From Flavisphingomonas formosensis (GTDB lineage: Bacteria; Pseudomonadota; Alphaproteobacteria; Sphingomonadales; Sphingomonadaceae), in NCBI RefSeq assembly GCF_009755815.1, contig NZ_WRPK01000019.1:1-56517 (forward strand): DNA of 56,517 nt, in the 5' to 3' direction. Every line of letters starts with the position of its first letter. Position 1 is the stretch's first letter. A program made the position numbers and the translations under genes. Positions 28,023 to 36,306 of the stretch are shown piece after piece. Under the pieces are notes generated by a model, which ran no database searches, was not told where the DNA came from, and saw only the letters and a list, made by a program, of their open reading frames with translations.

Positions 28023-28559
28023 ATGCCGCAGATGAAAGCTTCCAACCCAGCCTTCCTGCAATTGCTCCACGGTGCCGGCATATTGGGCTTCATTTGCCTT
28101 TTGGCTGCGCCCGTATCCGCTTGGCAATGGAAGGTATTGCTGCCGGAACTGCATCGATGGACGCAGATCGACACGATTCCTCGCCATCATGCCGTCTCGA
28201 CCCAGGGCGTTCCGGCCCCTTATCGAACGATGCACAATCCGTTACCCCCTTCGTCGACAACGATCGCCAGAGGCGGGGCACTCTATGTCGCGAACTGCCT
28301 TTCCTGCCATGGTCCCAGCGGCAAAGGCGATGGTTCGATGGGGCACGGTTTGTCGCCGTCACCCTTTGATATCGAGTGGCTGTCCGAAATGAAAATATCG
28401 CGGTTCGATGGATTTATGTACTGGACCATCGCAGAAGGAGGCGTGCCTTTCGAAACCTCGATGCCGTCTTTCAAGAAAAGCCTGACGCCCAACGACATAT
28501 GGGCGGTTACCAGTTACATTCAGGCCGGTCTTCCGCGAACGACGAGGCCGGCGCGATAA
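28023..28559 (+). CDS. c-type cytochrome with a single haem site
   Basis: The 178-residue protein has an N-terminal hydrophobic segment (about 17-34) that may be a signal anchor or signal peptide. One CLSCH haem-binding motif lies at 92-96, and a likely axial Met sits in ETSMPSFKKSL. The cytochrome domain occupies about residues 80-172 and is of the class I (cytochrome_C_2/CBB3-like) type. It is probably periplasmic and moves electrons to or from an oxidase or dehydrogenase. No oxidoreductase partner is adjacent. Confidence 0.85.
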   Translation: MPQMKASNPAFLQLLHGAGILGFICLLAAPVSAWQWKVLLPELHRWTQIDTIPRHHAVSTQGVPAPYRTMHNPLPPSSTTIARGGALYVANCLSCHGPSGKGDGSMGHGLSPSPFDIEWLSEMKISRFDGFMYWTIAEGGVPFETSMPSFKKSLTPNDIWAVTSYIQAGLPRTTRPAR

Positions 28560-28567
28560 GATGGCGT

Positions 28568-28714
28568 TCACTGGGAGTTGTCGCGTTCTGACGCGACGGG
28601 CACGATCTCGGGCGGGCGCGGATTGGCGGGTTCGATTTCCGGTGAAACAGGCCTTTCAGGTGATGACTGCGGTGTGATGGGGTCGGACAGCTGGCTGCCG
28701 GGGTCGGTTGTCAT
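28568..28714 (-). CDS. Pro/Glu-rich microprotein, 48 aa
   Basis: An ATG at 28714 with a strong AAGGAG ribosome binding site starts MTTDPGSQLSDPIT and runs 48 codons to a TGA at 28568. The product is rich in Pro, Glu and Ser, with repeated PE pairs (SPERPVSPEIEP, RPPEIVPV), and is likely disordered. It lies downstream of the ABC exporter genes on the same strand and ends nine bases from the convergent cytochrome gene. No function is recognised; the strong ribosome binding site is the main support. Confidence 0.5.
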   Translation of the reverse strand: MTTDPGSQLSDPITPQSSPERPVSPEIEPANPRPPEIVPVASERDNSQ

Positions 28715-28828
28715 GCTGCTTTCTCCTTGTGTGCCAAGGTTTCAGTCTGACGACAATCCTCAGGATCGGTTTCCGTCAGATGCCTGTCGTCCAAAAACGG
28801 GCGCAAATTCACCGGTTCGACGACCAGT

Positions 28829-29512
28829 TCATTTTCCATCGATCGAGGCTATGCGACCATCGAGCATCGCGATCCTCACATCGGCGGCCTCCGCGATGTT
28901 GGGGTCATGAGTCACGCAGACCACGGCACGGTTTTCCTCGTGGGCCAAGGTCTTGAACATTTCGACGACGACTGCCGCATTCTTGCTGTCGAGATTTCCG
29001 GTGGGTTCATCGCCGAGGATGATTTGAGGGTCATTGGCAAGCGCCCGGGCGATCGCGACCCGCTGGCGCTCCCCGCCTGACAACCGGTCCGGTGTCTTGC
29101 CCTCTTTGCCGGCGAGTCCAACGGCCCCGAGCAGCGTTTGTGCTCGCGCAGCAGCCTGCGGTGCATCAAGCGATCCCAGACGTCGGATCGGCAATAGAAC
29201 ATTTTCGAGCGCGGTAAACTCGGGGAGCAGGAAGTGGAACTGGAAGACGAAGCCGAACCGCTCCAGCCGCAGCAGCGCGCGCGCGTCCCCGCCAAGCGAC
29301 GTCACGTCCTCGCCGTCAACGAGCAGGGTGCCGCTGGTGGGGCGATCGAGCAGACCCAGGAGATAGAGCAGAGAGGACTTGCCGCATCCAGATGGTCCGA
29401 TAATCGTCGTGAACCGACCGCGCTCCAGGGCAAGCGAGGCATCGTCGACAAGCGTGGTAGGTGGATCGCCCCCCAGCATGCGCACCACGTTGCGGGCTTC
29501 GAGCGCGATCAT
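28829..29512 (-). CDS. ABC transporter ATP-binding protein (MacB/LolD-like)
   Basis: The 227-residue ATPase has Walker A GPSGCGKSS, signature LSGGERQR and Walker B ILGDEPTGNLDS. These are the sequence marks of the MacB/LolD/FtsE class, which power lipoprotein release or tripartite efflux rather than import. The ATG at 29512 overlaps the permease stop (ATGA). It forms an operon with the permease and the periplasmic adaptor upstream. Confidence 0.92.
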   Translation of the reverse strand: MIALEARNVVRMLGGDPPTTLVDDASLALERGRFTTIIGPSGCGKSSLLYLLGLLDRPTSGTLLVDGEDVTSLGGDARALLRLERFGFVFQFHFLLPEFTALENVLLPIRRLGSLDAPQAAARAQTLLGAVGLAGKEGKTPDRLSGGERQRVAIARALANDPQIILGDEPTGNLDSKNAAVVVEMFKTLAHEENRAVVCVTHDPNIAEAADVRIAMLDGRIASIDGK

Positions 29513-30747
29513 GCCGCCCCGCGCAGGATATCGACGGGATCGACCCGGGCCGCTTTGCGAGCGGGCAACCAAGCGGCTATAATTCCAGCGATCAGAGACG
29601 CTGTCGCCGCAATCAGATATTGCCGCACGCCATGATCGAGCGGAAGATATTGATCCTCGCCCGCGACAGGAAAGCGCAGCGATCCGAGCGCCGACATGAG
29701 GCCAAAGCCGAGTGCCCAGCCCAGCACGATACCGATGACCGCGACAATCAGGCCTTCTATGACGAAAACGAGTTGCAGGTCGCTTTGCGAAAAGCCGATC
29801 GAACGCAGAATGGCGATGTCGCGGCGCTTGTCCGACACGCTGGTGGACACAGCGGTATAGATACCGAAGCTCGCGACCAGAAGGATGGCGGAGACGACGG
29901 TGTACATGATGACGTTCCGCGTTACGAGCACCGAAAGGATATCGGATGAGCGCTCCTGCCAGCTTTGCGCCTTATAGCCGAACCGTGCCTCGAGCCGCTT
30001 GGCGACGCTGTCGGCGGCATAGGGGTCCCGCAGCTTGATCCCGATCCGATTGATGATGAAGGGTCGTTCGAGCAGTGACTGTGCTTCGCGTAGCAGGACA
30101 TAGCCCGAAGTTTCGGCGACTGCGGTCTGGCCGCGCTTCAGCAGCCCGACGATCCTGAGCGACCGGGTCGCGCCCGAGGCCGAGGTCGCAGCCACGACAT
30201 CGCCCATGCCGACGCCAAGGCGTGCCGCGAGTTCCTCCCCAACGATGAGGCCGCCCTGCGTCGTTTCCAGATCGCGGAGATGCCCGGCACGCAGGTTGCT
30301 TTCTATCGTGCTGACCCGGATCTCCTTCTCGGGATCGATGCCGATCACACCGAGTGCTTCGTCATGTCCACCAAGTTTAAGGGTGACACCACCGCTCAGG
30401 CTGGCCGAGGCAATCGACCCGGATAGGATCTCGGCGGACGCGACGAGCGCCGGCCAATCCTTGATCCCGCGCGCTTCGGTGCGGGTCTTGAAATGTCGCA
30501 GCATCACAGCTCCTTGTCCGAAGACGATTGTCCCGGGCTGAGGCCGTGGGCTCCGGATCTCATCGGTCACTACGATATGTGGGGCTGCGTCGATGAGGCG
30601 GGTGATGAAATCGTTCTGGCTCCCGACCATAAGCGCCGAAACAGCCAGAAAAAACCCGACGCCGACAGCGACGCCGATGACGGCGACCACGCTCTGCCGC
30701 TTGCGTCTGGCGAGATGTCTGATCGCTATGTAGAGAAGGAGTGGCAC
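29509..30747 (-). CDS. ABC transporter permease (FtsX/MacB-type)
   Basis: The 412-residue inner-membrane protein has one N-terminal transmembrane segment (about 17-40) and a large periplasmic domain (about 45-285). A three-helix FtsX domain at the C-terminus begins near VIMYTVVSAILLVASFGIY and includes SVSDKRRDIAILRSIG. This topology is that of MacB- and LolCE-type mechanotransmission permeases. The start lies 9 bp after the adaptor stop. The export substrate is unknown. Confidence 0.9.
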   Translation of the reverse strand: MPLLLYIAIRHLARRKRQSVVAVIGVAVGVGFFLAVSALMVGSQNDFITRLIDAAPHIVVTDEIRSPRPQPGTIVFGQGAVMLRHFKTRTEARGIKDWPALVASAEILSGSIASASLSGGVTLKLGGHDEALGVIGIDPEKEIRVSTIESNLRAGHLRDLETTQGGLIVGEELAARLGVGMGDVVAATSASGATRSLRIVGLLKRGQTAVAETSGYVLLREAQSLLERPFIINRIGIKLRDPYAADSVAKRLEARFGYKAQSWQERSSDILSVLVTRNVIMYTVVSAILLVASFGIYTAVSTSVSDKRRDIAILRSIGFSQSDLQLVFVIEGLIVAVIGIVLGWALGFGLMSALGSLRFPVAGEDQYLPLDHGVRQYLIAATASLIAGIIAAWLPARKAARVDPVDILRGAA

Positions 30748-30756
30748 TGGCGTTGG

Positions 30757-31764
30757 CTAGTGGTCTGCGGCAGCGACACGCGCGCCTTCCTGCAGGCGGC
30801 CGTCCGGGGTATCGACAATCCGAGCGTTGGGTGCGATGCCGCGAACCTCGCTGCTATGCAGCCCTCGAATGCCGAGCACTACACGCTGGCGATGCGCGCG
30901 GCCATTGACGATGAGCCAAACATAGTCGCCGTCGATCGCCGACGAAGGAACAAGCAACCCATCCGCAACGTAGCGCGAGACGATGTTGACCTCGAGACTC
31001 AGACCGAGCGGGAGGACGAAGTCGTCGTCGAGCAGGAGTCGCGCCCGGAAAGCGCGCTGCTCCGGATCCCCGGTCGGCGTGATCTCGGCGACATGTGCGC
31101 GGATGACGCGGCCGGGCCATGCATCGGAAGAAATCAGCGCGCGTTGCCCAACATGCACGCGGGGAATGTCGCGCTCATCGACGGTTGCAGTGATCCGCGC
31201 GCGCCGCGGATCGCCAAGCAGCATGAGCGTTCGCGTCGGGACGGCGAGTTCGCCCGGCTGGATGTCCTGTTTGATCACGATGCCGTCAATGCCCGCTCGC
31301 ACCACATTCTGGCCGAGCTTGGCGGCGGCCGTGCGTTCCGCAGCGCGAGCGGCCTCGCCGTTGGCAACCGCAGCGTCGCGATCCGCGCGGGTCGTCCAGC
31401 CCTGGCCATAGAGAGTGACGATCCTCTGCTCGGTGAGTGTGGCGCCGACACTCTGGGCGTGCGCCTGCGCATAGCTGCCGCGCAGGTCGGTATCGTCAAG
31501 TGTGAGCAGGGCCTGCCCCCGACGCACCCTATCGCCCTCCCCCACCAGCACCGCCTTCACCGGCGCGGTAAGCCGCGCGGCGACCGCGACCGGTTGCAGG
31601 GGTTCGACGAAGCCGGTTGCATAGACGAGTTCGACGGCAGGACCCCGGTGAGGCCCGACAACCGGGACGCGGGTGGGCCGCAGAAGCAGATACGCCCCAG
31701 CGATCAGCAGCAAAGCTACCAGAAGAGCGCCAACGCTCAGCCAGGCAAGGCGCGCGCGCGTCAT
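30757..31764 (-). CDS. Periplasmic adaptor (HlyD/MacA-like) of an ABC exporter
   Basis: The 335-residue protein has one N-terminal transmembrane anchor (about 8-28). A biotinyl-lipoyl-like hairpin region (VEPLQPVAVAARLTAPVKAVLVGEGDRV), a helical hairpin and beta-barrel domains follow, as in membrane fusion proteins. With the FtsX-type permease and ATPase it makes a MacAB-like tripartite exporter; an outer-membrane TolC partner is not in the window. The start at 31764 (MTRARLAW) puts the anchor at the N-terminus; an earlier in-frame ATG adds 18 residues. Confidence 0.88.
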   Translation of the reverse strand: MTRARLAWLSVGALLVALLLIAGAYLLLRPTRVPVVGPHRGPAVELVYATGFVEPLQPVAVAARLTAPVKAVLVGEGDRVRRGQALLTLDDTDLRGSYAQAHAQSVGATLTEQRIVTLYGQGWTTRADRDAAVANGEAARAAERTAAAKLGQNVVRAGIDGIVIKQDIQPGELAVPTRTLMLLGDPRRARITATVDERDIPRVHVGQRALISSDAWPGRVIRAHVAEITPTGDPEQRAFRARLLLDDDFVLPLGLSLEVNIVSRYVADGLLVPSSAIDGDYVWLIVNGRAHRQRVVLGIRGLHSSEVRGIAPNARIVDTPDGRLQEGARVAAADH

Positions 31765-31841
31765 GGCGCCATCATGACTCCGGAAAATGGAAAGTTGCAC
31801 GAGAAGGAGGGCGCGCACTCAACCCGCCCTTCCCGGCGGGC

Positions 31842-32642
31842 TCAGTGTCCAAGAATGAGCGGCAGCTGGGCGTTGCCGAGCATTCGCTTGGTCACGCCGC
31901 CGAACGTTTCCATGAACCGCCCATGGCTATAGGCGCCCATCAACACATAATCGGCACCGAACGTGATCGCTTCGGCCTCGATCAACCGATCGGCGGCGTG
32001 GAGACCATCCTCGATAATATGCACGGTGGCATGCACACCGTGACGCGACAGATATTCGGCGGCAAGCGTCGGTTCGACCTTCTCGCTGCCGTCCCGCGCC
32101 GTGAAGATTTCGACCGCCTCGGCACGCTGCAAGAGCGGCACGCAGGCACGCAGTGTCGCTGCCGCGGACGCCTGGCCATCCCAGGCGACAAGGGCCCGCT
32201 CGAGGTCAAGCCTTTTGCAATCATCGGGCATGGCAACGATGGGCGCCCGGGCATGCATCAGGATGCGGCTCGCCACGTCGCGCATGTCGGGATAGGGAAA
32301 TTGATCGAGCTTACGATTCAGAACGATGACGTCCGAGAGCATCGCGACGTCGCAAACACCATCGACGAAATTGCCCGTGACATCCGTCCAGTCCCAGGAG
32401 ACATCCTCATGCGCGAGGCGCGCTTCGAGGGTGGTCTTGTTCTTGCCCTCGCGTTCGCGCTCATCGGTGAGCAGCATCGCTTCGGCAATGCCGGGTGAGT
32501 AGATATCCCCCACCATCGCAGGAAATAATGCGACGTCGATGCAGCTCAGATGGCCGTCGAGCGCCCGCGTCAAATCCAGTGCCGCCTGCAAGCGGGCTTC
32601 CTGACCTTCATCGTCATGCACCAAGAGAAGAATATTCTTCAT
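31842..32642 (-). CDS. Universal stress protein, two-domain type
   Basis: The 266-residue protein has two Usp-like halves. The first starts MKNILLLVHDDEGQ, and the second ends with the ATP-binding-type signature GADYVLMGAYSHGR followed by the LPLILGH tail. Two-domain Usp proteins are cytoplasmic and respond to starvation, hypoxia or membrane stress. GGAGG precedes the ATG at 32642, which rules out longer in-frame starts. It follows a stress-type SDR gene on the same strand, with a hairpin between them. Confidence 0.88.
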   Translation of the reverse strand: MKNILLLVHDDEGQEARLQAALDLTRALDGHLSCIDVALFPAMVGDIYSPGIAEAMLLTDEREREGKNKTTLEARLAHEDVSWDWTDVTGNFVDGVCDVAMLSDVIVLNRKLDQFPYPDMRDVASRILMHARAPIVAMPDDCKRLDLERALVAWDGQASAAATLRACVPLLQRAEAVEIFTARDGSEKVEPTLAAEYLSRHGVHATVHIIEDGLHAADRLIEAEAITFGADYVLMGAYSHGRFMETFGGVTKRMLGNAQLPLILGH

Positions 32643-32722
32643 CACCGCCTCCACCATGACTTGTCGAAACGCTATGGGAGCGCTTTCGTAGTCGATATGC
32701 GGGATGGTACTTAGACGGACCG

Positions 32723-32746
32723 AAACGGATGTATTCCCATCCGTTT
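32723..32746 (-). terminator. Hairpin downstream of the SDR gene
   Basis: AAACGGATG at 32723-32731 pairs perfectly with CATCCGTTT at 32738-32746 around a 6-nt loop. It lies 27 bp beyond the SDR stop and 80 bp before the stress-protein start. The stem ends in TTT, but there is no longer T-run, so it may be a weak terminator or an operator. Confidence 0.45.
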
Positions 32747-32772
32747 GGAAAATCAGACCACTTATCAAAGGC

Positions 32773-33642
32773 TTAGAGAATAGGCTTGCCGCCCGTAACG
32801 GCGATTGTAGCGCCCGAGATATAGCTCGCCTCGTCGGTCGCGAGCATCACATAGGCAGGCGCCAGTTCCCTGGGCTGCGCAGGGCGCCCGAGCGGCGTGC
32901 TCTTGCCGAATTCCTTCACCTGGTCGGGCGGCATGGTGGAAGGGATCAGCGGCGTCCATACCGGTCCCGGCGCGACGCAATTCACCCGGATCTTCTTCTG
33001 GCCCAGCAGTTGCGCAAGGCCGCCGGTGAAGTTCTGGACCGCGCCCTTCGTCGTTGCATAGGGCAGCAGTGTCGGCTTCGGCGTATCGGCGTTTACCGAC
33101 GTCGTGTTGATGATGGCGCTGCCCTCCCTCATGTGCGGGAGCGCGGCCTTGGCCAGATAGAACATCGCGTGGATGTTGATAGCGAAGGTCTTGTCCCATT
33201 CCTCGTCCGGAATGTCCTCGAGATTTTCGTAGGTCATCTGGTGGGCGGCGTTGTTGACGAGGATATCGACCCGTCCGAACGCCTCGACGGCCTTGTCGAC
33301 GATCGCGCGGCAATGCGCGGCGGCGCTGATATCGCCCGGAACCAGCACTGCCTCTTGTCCAGCCTGTTCGATCCAGCGGGCGGTCTCTTGAGCGTCCTCG
33401 TCTTCGCTCAGATAGGCGATGAGTACATCAGCGCCTTCGCGCGCATATGCGATCGCCACTGCGCGGCCGATGCCGCTGTCTCCGCCGGTTATGATCGCCT
33501 TCTTGCCTGCAAGGCGGCCGGAGCCGCGATAGCTTTCCTCGCCATGATCCGGGCGAGGGTCCATTTCGTCCGTGCGTCCGGGAACCTCCTGCCGTTGCTC
33601 GGGGAGGGGCGGTTTGACCGCTTCGAGGGTTTCGTCGCTCAT
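32773..33642 (-). CDS. SDR oxidoreductase (YghA/general stress type)
   Basis: The 289-residue SDR has a 40-residue N-terminal extension (MSDETLEAVKPPLPEQ). The NAD(P) motif TGGDSGIG, the NNAA motif, the Ser region NTTSVNAD and a catalytic YATTK follow. This layout is shared with E. coli YghA and Bacillus general stress SDRs, which reduce small aldehydes or ketones. AAGGAG precedes the ATG at 33642. Its neighbour is the universal stress protein, which supports a stress setting. Confidence 0.88.
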   Translation of the reverse strand: MSDETLEAVKPPLPEQRQEVPGRTDEMDPRPDHGEESYRGSGRLAGKKAIITGGDSGIGRAVAIAYAREGADVLIAYLSEDEDAQETARWIEQAGQEAVLVPGDISAAAHCRAIVDKAVEAFGRVDILVNNAAHQMTYENLEDIPDEEWDKTFAINIHAMFYLAKAALPHMREGSAIINTTSVNADTPKPTLLPYATTKGAVQNFTGGLAQLLGQKKIRVNCVAPGPVWTPLIPSTMPPDQVKEFGKSTPLGRPAQPRELAPAYVMLATDEASYISGATIAVTGGKPIL

Positions 33643-33859
33643 CAGCCGGCACTCCTTGACGCATTTGCACGAAGCGTTCCAGCTCCAGCGGAGTTCCCCT
33701 CCGAATACTCGAACGAGCAGCGAAGTTGCCGAAGCGTGCGGCGTGCGCGCCCGCCGAATTCTTCGAATTACATAGGTTAGCTGATGTTCTGTGCAGGGAG
33801 TGCCGGAACGGCGATAGGTCCACATCAACAGGGAACGAGAAGCCGGGCGGCATTCCTCC

Positions 33860-35128
33860 TCATTGTCTGGCGATCAGGGAGCGGAGAACCTCGGAAAAAT
33901 GCTCGACTTCATCCAGGCGGTTATAATGAACCAAGGAAGCGCGAACGGCACCGCTGTCCATCGCGAGACCCAGCCTCCCCATCAATCGTGGGGCATACAT
34001 ATGGCCATCACGTATACCAATTCCCTTGGCCGCCATCGCGGCCGTGACGTCGGCCGGCGCCATTCCGTTCACATTGAAGCTGATCGTCGGCACCCGTTCT
34101 TCAACCTCTTGTGTGCCGTAGATGACGGCATCGCAACCGCGGAGCGCCTCCAGCAGGGCAGCGGATAGCCTCCTCTCATATCCCGCGATGCCGGCCATCG
34201 CGGCCTCGATCTTGGCGCGGGGATTCGCTGAGGCTCCCGGAAGTAGCAGCTTCCCGCCCAGCCATCCGAGATAATCGACTGCGGCAGCCATACCCGCCAC
34301 ATTCTCGTAGATGAACGTGCCGGCTTCGATCTTGTACGGTGGCTCGTCGGGAATGAAATCCTCGCGGAAGGTGGGCAGGCTGCGCAGCTTTTCGCGGCGC
34401 CCCCAGAGGAAGCCCATATGCGGCGAGAACGCCTTGTAGCCCGAACAGACGAGATAGTCGCAACCCCATGCCTGCACGTCCACGAGCGCATGCGGCGTGT
34501 AATGGACGCAATCCACGAACATCTCGGCGCCGACCGCGTGCGCCGCCGCGGCGACGGACGTGATATCGACCAGCGTGCCCAGCGCGTGCGAGACTGCGGT
34601 GCAGGCAACCAGCCGCGTGCGTTCGGAAAGCAGCGGCACCAGATCCTCGACGTGCAGGCGATAGTCGTCGCGCATGCGCCAGAAGACGATCCTGGCCCCC
34701 ATGTCGCGCAGCGCCAGCCAGGTCGCCACATTGGCGTCGTGATCGAGATCGGTGACGACGATCTCGTTGCGCTGTGGTGGCAGCGACTGGCCGATGGCGA
34801 GGCTGATCGTGCGGATGAAGGAGGTCGCGTTCATGCCGAACGCCACCTCCTCCGGATCGGCCGCGTTGAGCAGCAGCGCCACCTTGGCGCGCGCCTCGGC
34901 GATGACCCGGTCGACCGCCTCGCTCTTCGGGTAGCGCCCGCCCCTCTGCACATTGCTGTGCAGGAGATGATGCGTCACCGCATCGAGCACACGCTGCGGG
35001 ATTTGCGCGCCGGCGGCATTGTCGAAATAGAGAAAAGGCTCGGCCAGCGCCGGAAACTGCGCGCGAACCTCTTCGATCGGGAACGGCGAGGACCGCTCCG
35101 CGTCATTGGCAATCTGTTCCTGTCCCAC
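33860..35128 (-). CDS. Class V aminotransferase-fold PLP enzyme without desulfurase Cys
   Basis: The 422-residue protein has the cysteine-desulfurase-like (SufS) fold signature, with [12 protein letters not shown] near the start and the PLP lysine in [12 protein letters not shown]. At the place where SufS has its catalytic Cys (HHCAQP) this protein reads HMYAPR, so it is unlikely to mobilise sulfur. Relatives include isopenicillin N epimerase-like and other PLP lyases or epimerases. It is the last gene of the six-gene minus-strand operon, 49 bp after the DUF917 stop, and probably acts on an amino-acid intermediate of the pathway. Confidence 0.85.
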   Translation of the reverse strand: MGQEQIANDAERSSPFPIEEVRAQFPALAEPFLYFDNAAGAQIPQRVLDAVTHHLLHSNVQRGGRYPKSEAVDRVIAEARAKVALLLNAADPEEVAFGMNATSFIRTISLAIGQSLPPQRNEIVVTDLDHDANVATWLALRDMGARIVFWRMRDDYRLHVEDLVPLLSERTRLVACTAVSHALGTLVDITSVAAAAHAVGAEMFVDCVHYTPHALVDVQAWGCDYLVCSGYKAFSPHMGFLWGRREKLRSLPTFREDFIPDEPPYKIEAGTFIYENVAGMAAAVDYLGWLGGKLLLPGASANPRAKIEAAMAGIAGYERRLSAALLEALRGCDAVIYGTQEVEERVPTISFNVNGMAPADVTAAMAAKGIGIRDGHMYAPRLMGRLGLAMDSGAVRASLVHYNRLDEVEHFSEVLRSLIARQ

Positions 35129-35177
35129 GAAATACTCGCTTTTCTGGTGATGGATATGGTCCGAGACCGAAAGGGCC

Positions 35178-36275
35178 TCAGCTCTTCGTCAGCTCCTCGA
35201 TGGAACGATAATCCTCGTCGATGCCGAAGTTGCGCGGCCCGATGACGCAAAGCCCCTCCGGCGTGCGCAGCAGCGGGTCGGCGCTGTAGCCGATCACCTT
35301 GACGCGCTGTCCGTAGGCGAGGCGCTCCGCCGTGATCGGCTCGCCGGATTCGCGATCGAGGATCGTGATGAGATCGGGCACGATGGTCACCGTCTCGCCG
35401 TTGCGGCGCGCGACGGTGAACTCGTTCTGGATGTCGACGGTGAAGACGTCGTCCGCATCGGACAGCGGCTTCAGCGTCGCCCGCCCCCAATGCCAGCCGC
35501 CCCGCGTCTCGTGCGTGACGTCGACGATCTTGCCGTCGAACAGGATCGTGGCGAAGCGGCCATCCTGGTTGAGATGCCCAAGCAGCGTGTCGAACACATC
35601 GAGCGATCCTTCCCGCGCCTCGCGGATGCAGCGGCCGATCTCCTGGCTCTTGGTGAGCGTGCCGTTGACGGCCACCCGCTTCACCTCGGCGCCCGTCATC
35701 GGATAGAAAGCGCCGAAGACGCTTGCGCCGAGCGCGCTGGTGACCGCGCGGACGACCTTCTCGGCATCGAGATCGTTCACCGTCTCGATAACCACGGAAT
35801 TGCCGGATTCATCCAGGATCAGGCCCGGCGTCGCCGGGCAGCCATAGATGCTGAAGGTCGACATCTCAGTGCGCGGGATCGCGCGGCCGACGCCGTCGCC
35901 ATCCAGCACCGGCAGACCGCTGATCGCCGACAGGGCCAGCGGGAACATCGAATTCACGCCGCCGATCTCGCAGCTGATCAGCATGTCGACCGGCCGGCCG
36001 TAAAGCCGCTCGGCGCGGCGCAATATCTCCAGCAGCGTCTTCTCGCTGGCCAGATGTTCGAGCATCACGGACGGCGAGCCGATGCCCGCTATGGTAATGA
36101 CGAGCGCATCGTCCGGCGCGTCCTCCAGCCGCACGACCCGCGGAGCATTGCCCTTCTTGAGCTGCGCCTGGAGGAACAGCTCGCCCACATAGGGATCGCC
36201 GCCCCCGCCGGTGCCGAGCAGCACGGCGCCCCGCGCGATGTCCTTGATGTCCGTGGCGTTATCGATCTTGATCAC
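35178..36275 (-). CDS. DUF917 family protein
   Basis: The 365-residue protein starts [29 protein letters not shown]. The GTGGGGDPY stretch, IGSPSV and [12 protein letters not shown] are typical of DUF917 (Pfam PF06032). Members usually sit beside hydantoinase/oxoprolinase subunit A genes and nucleobase-type permeases, as here, and are thought to act with the HyuA-like protein. No reaction has been proven to my knowledge. It starts 31 bp after the HyuA-like gene stop. Confidence 0.88.
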   Translation of the reverse strand: MIKIDNATDIKDIARGAVLLGTGGGGDPYVGELFLQAQLKKGNAPRVVRLEDAPDDALVITIAGIGSPSVMLEHLASEKTLLEILRRAERLYGRPVDMLISCEIGGVNSMFPLALSAISGLPVLDGDGVGRAIPRTEMSTFSIYGCPATPGLILDESGNSVVIETVNDLDAEKVVRAVTSALGASVFGAFYPMTGAEVKRVAVNGTLTKSQEIGRCIREAREGSLDVFDTLLGHLNQDGRFATILFDGKIVDVTHETRGGWHWGRATLKPLSDADDVFTVDIQNEFTVARRNGETVTIVPDLITILDRESGEPITAERLAYGQRVKVIGYSADPLLRTPEGLCVIGPRNFGIDEDYRSIEELTKS

Positions 36276-36306
36276 GGGAACCTCGAATGAAAGGAAATGA
36301 CAGCGT

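Noticed and set aside
33860-35128. Call as cysteine desulfurase SufS
   Set aside because: The catalytic Cys position is Tyr, and no suf genes are adjacent.
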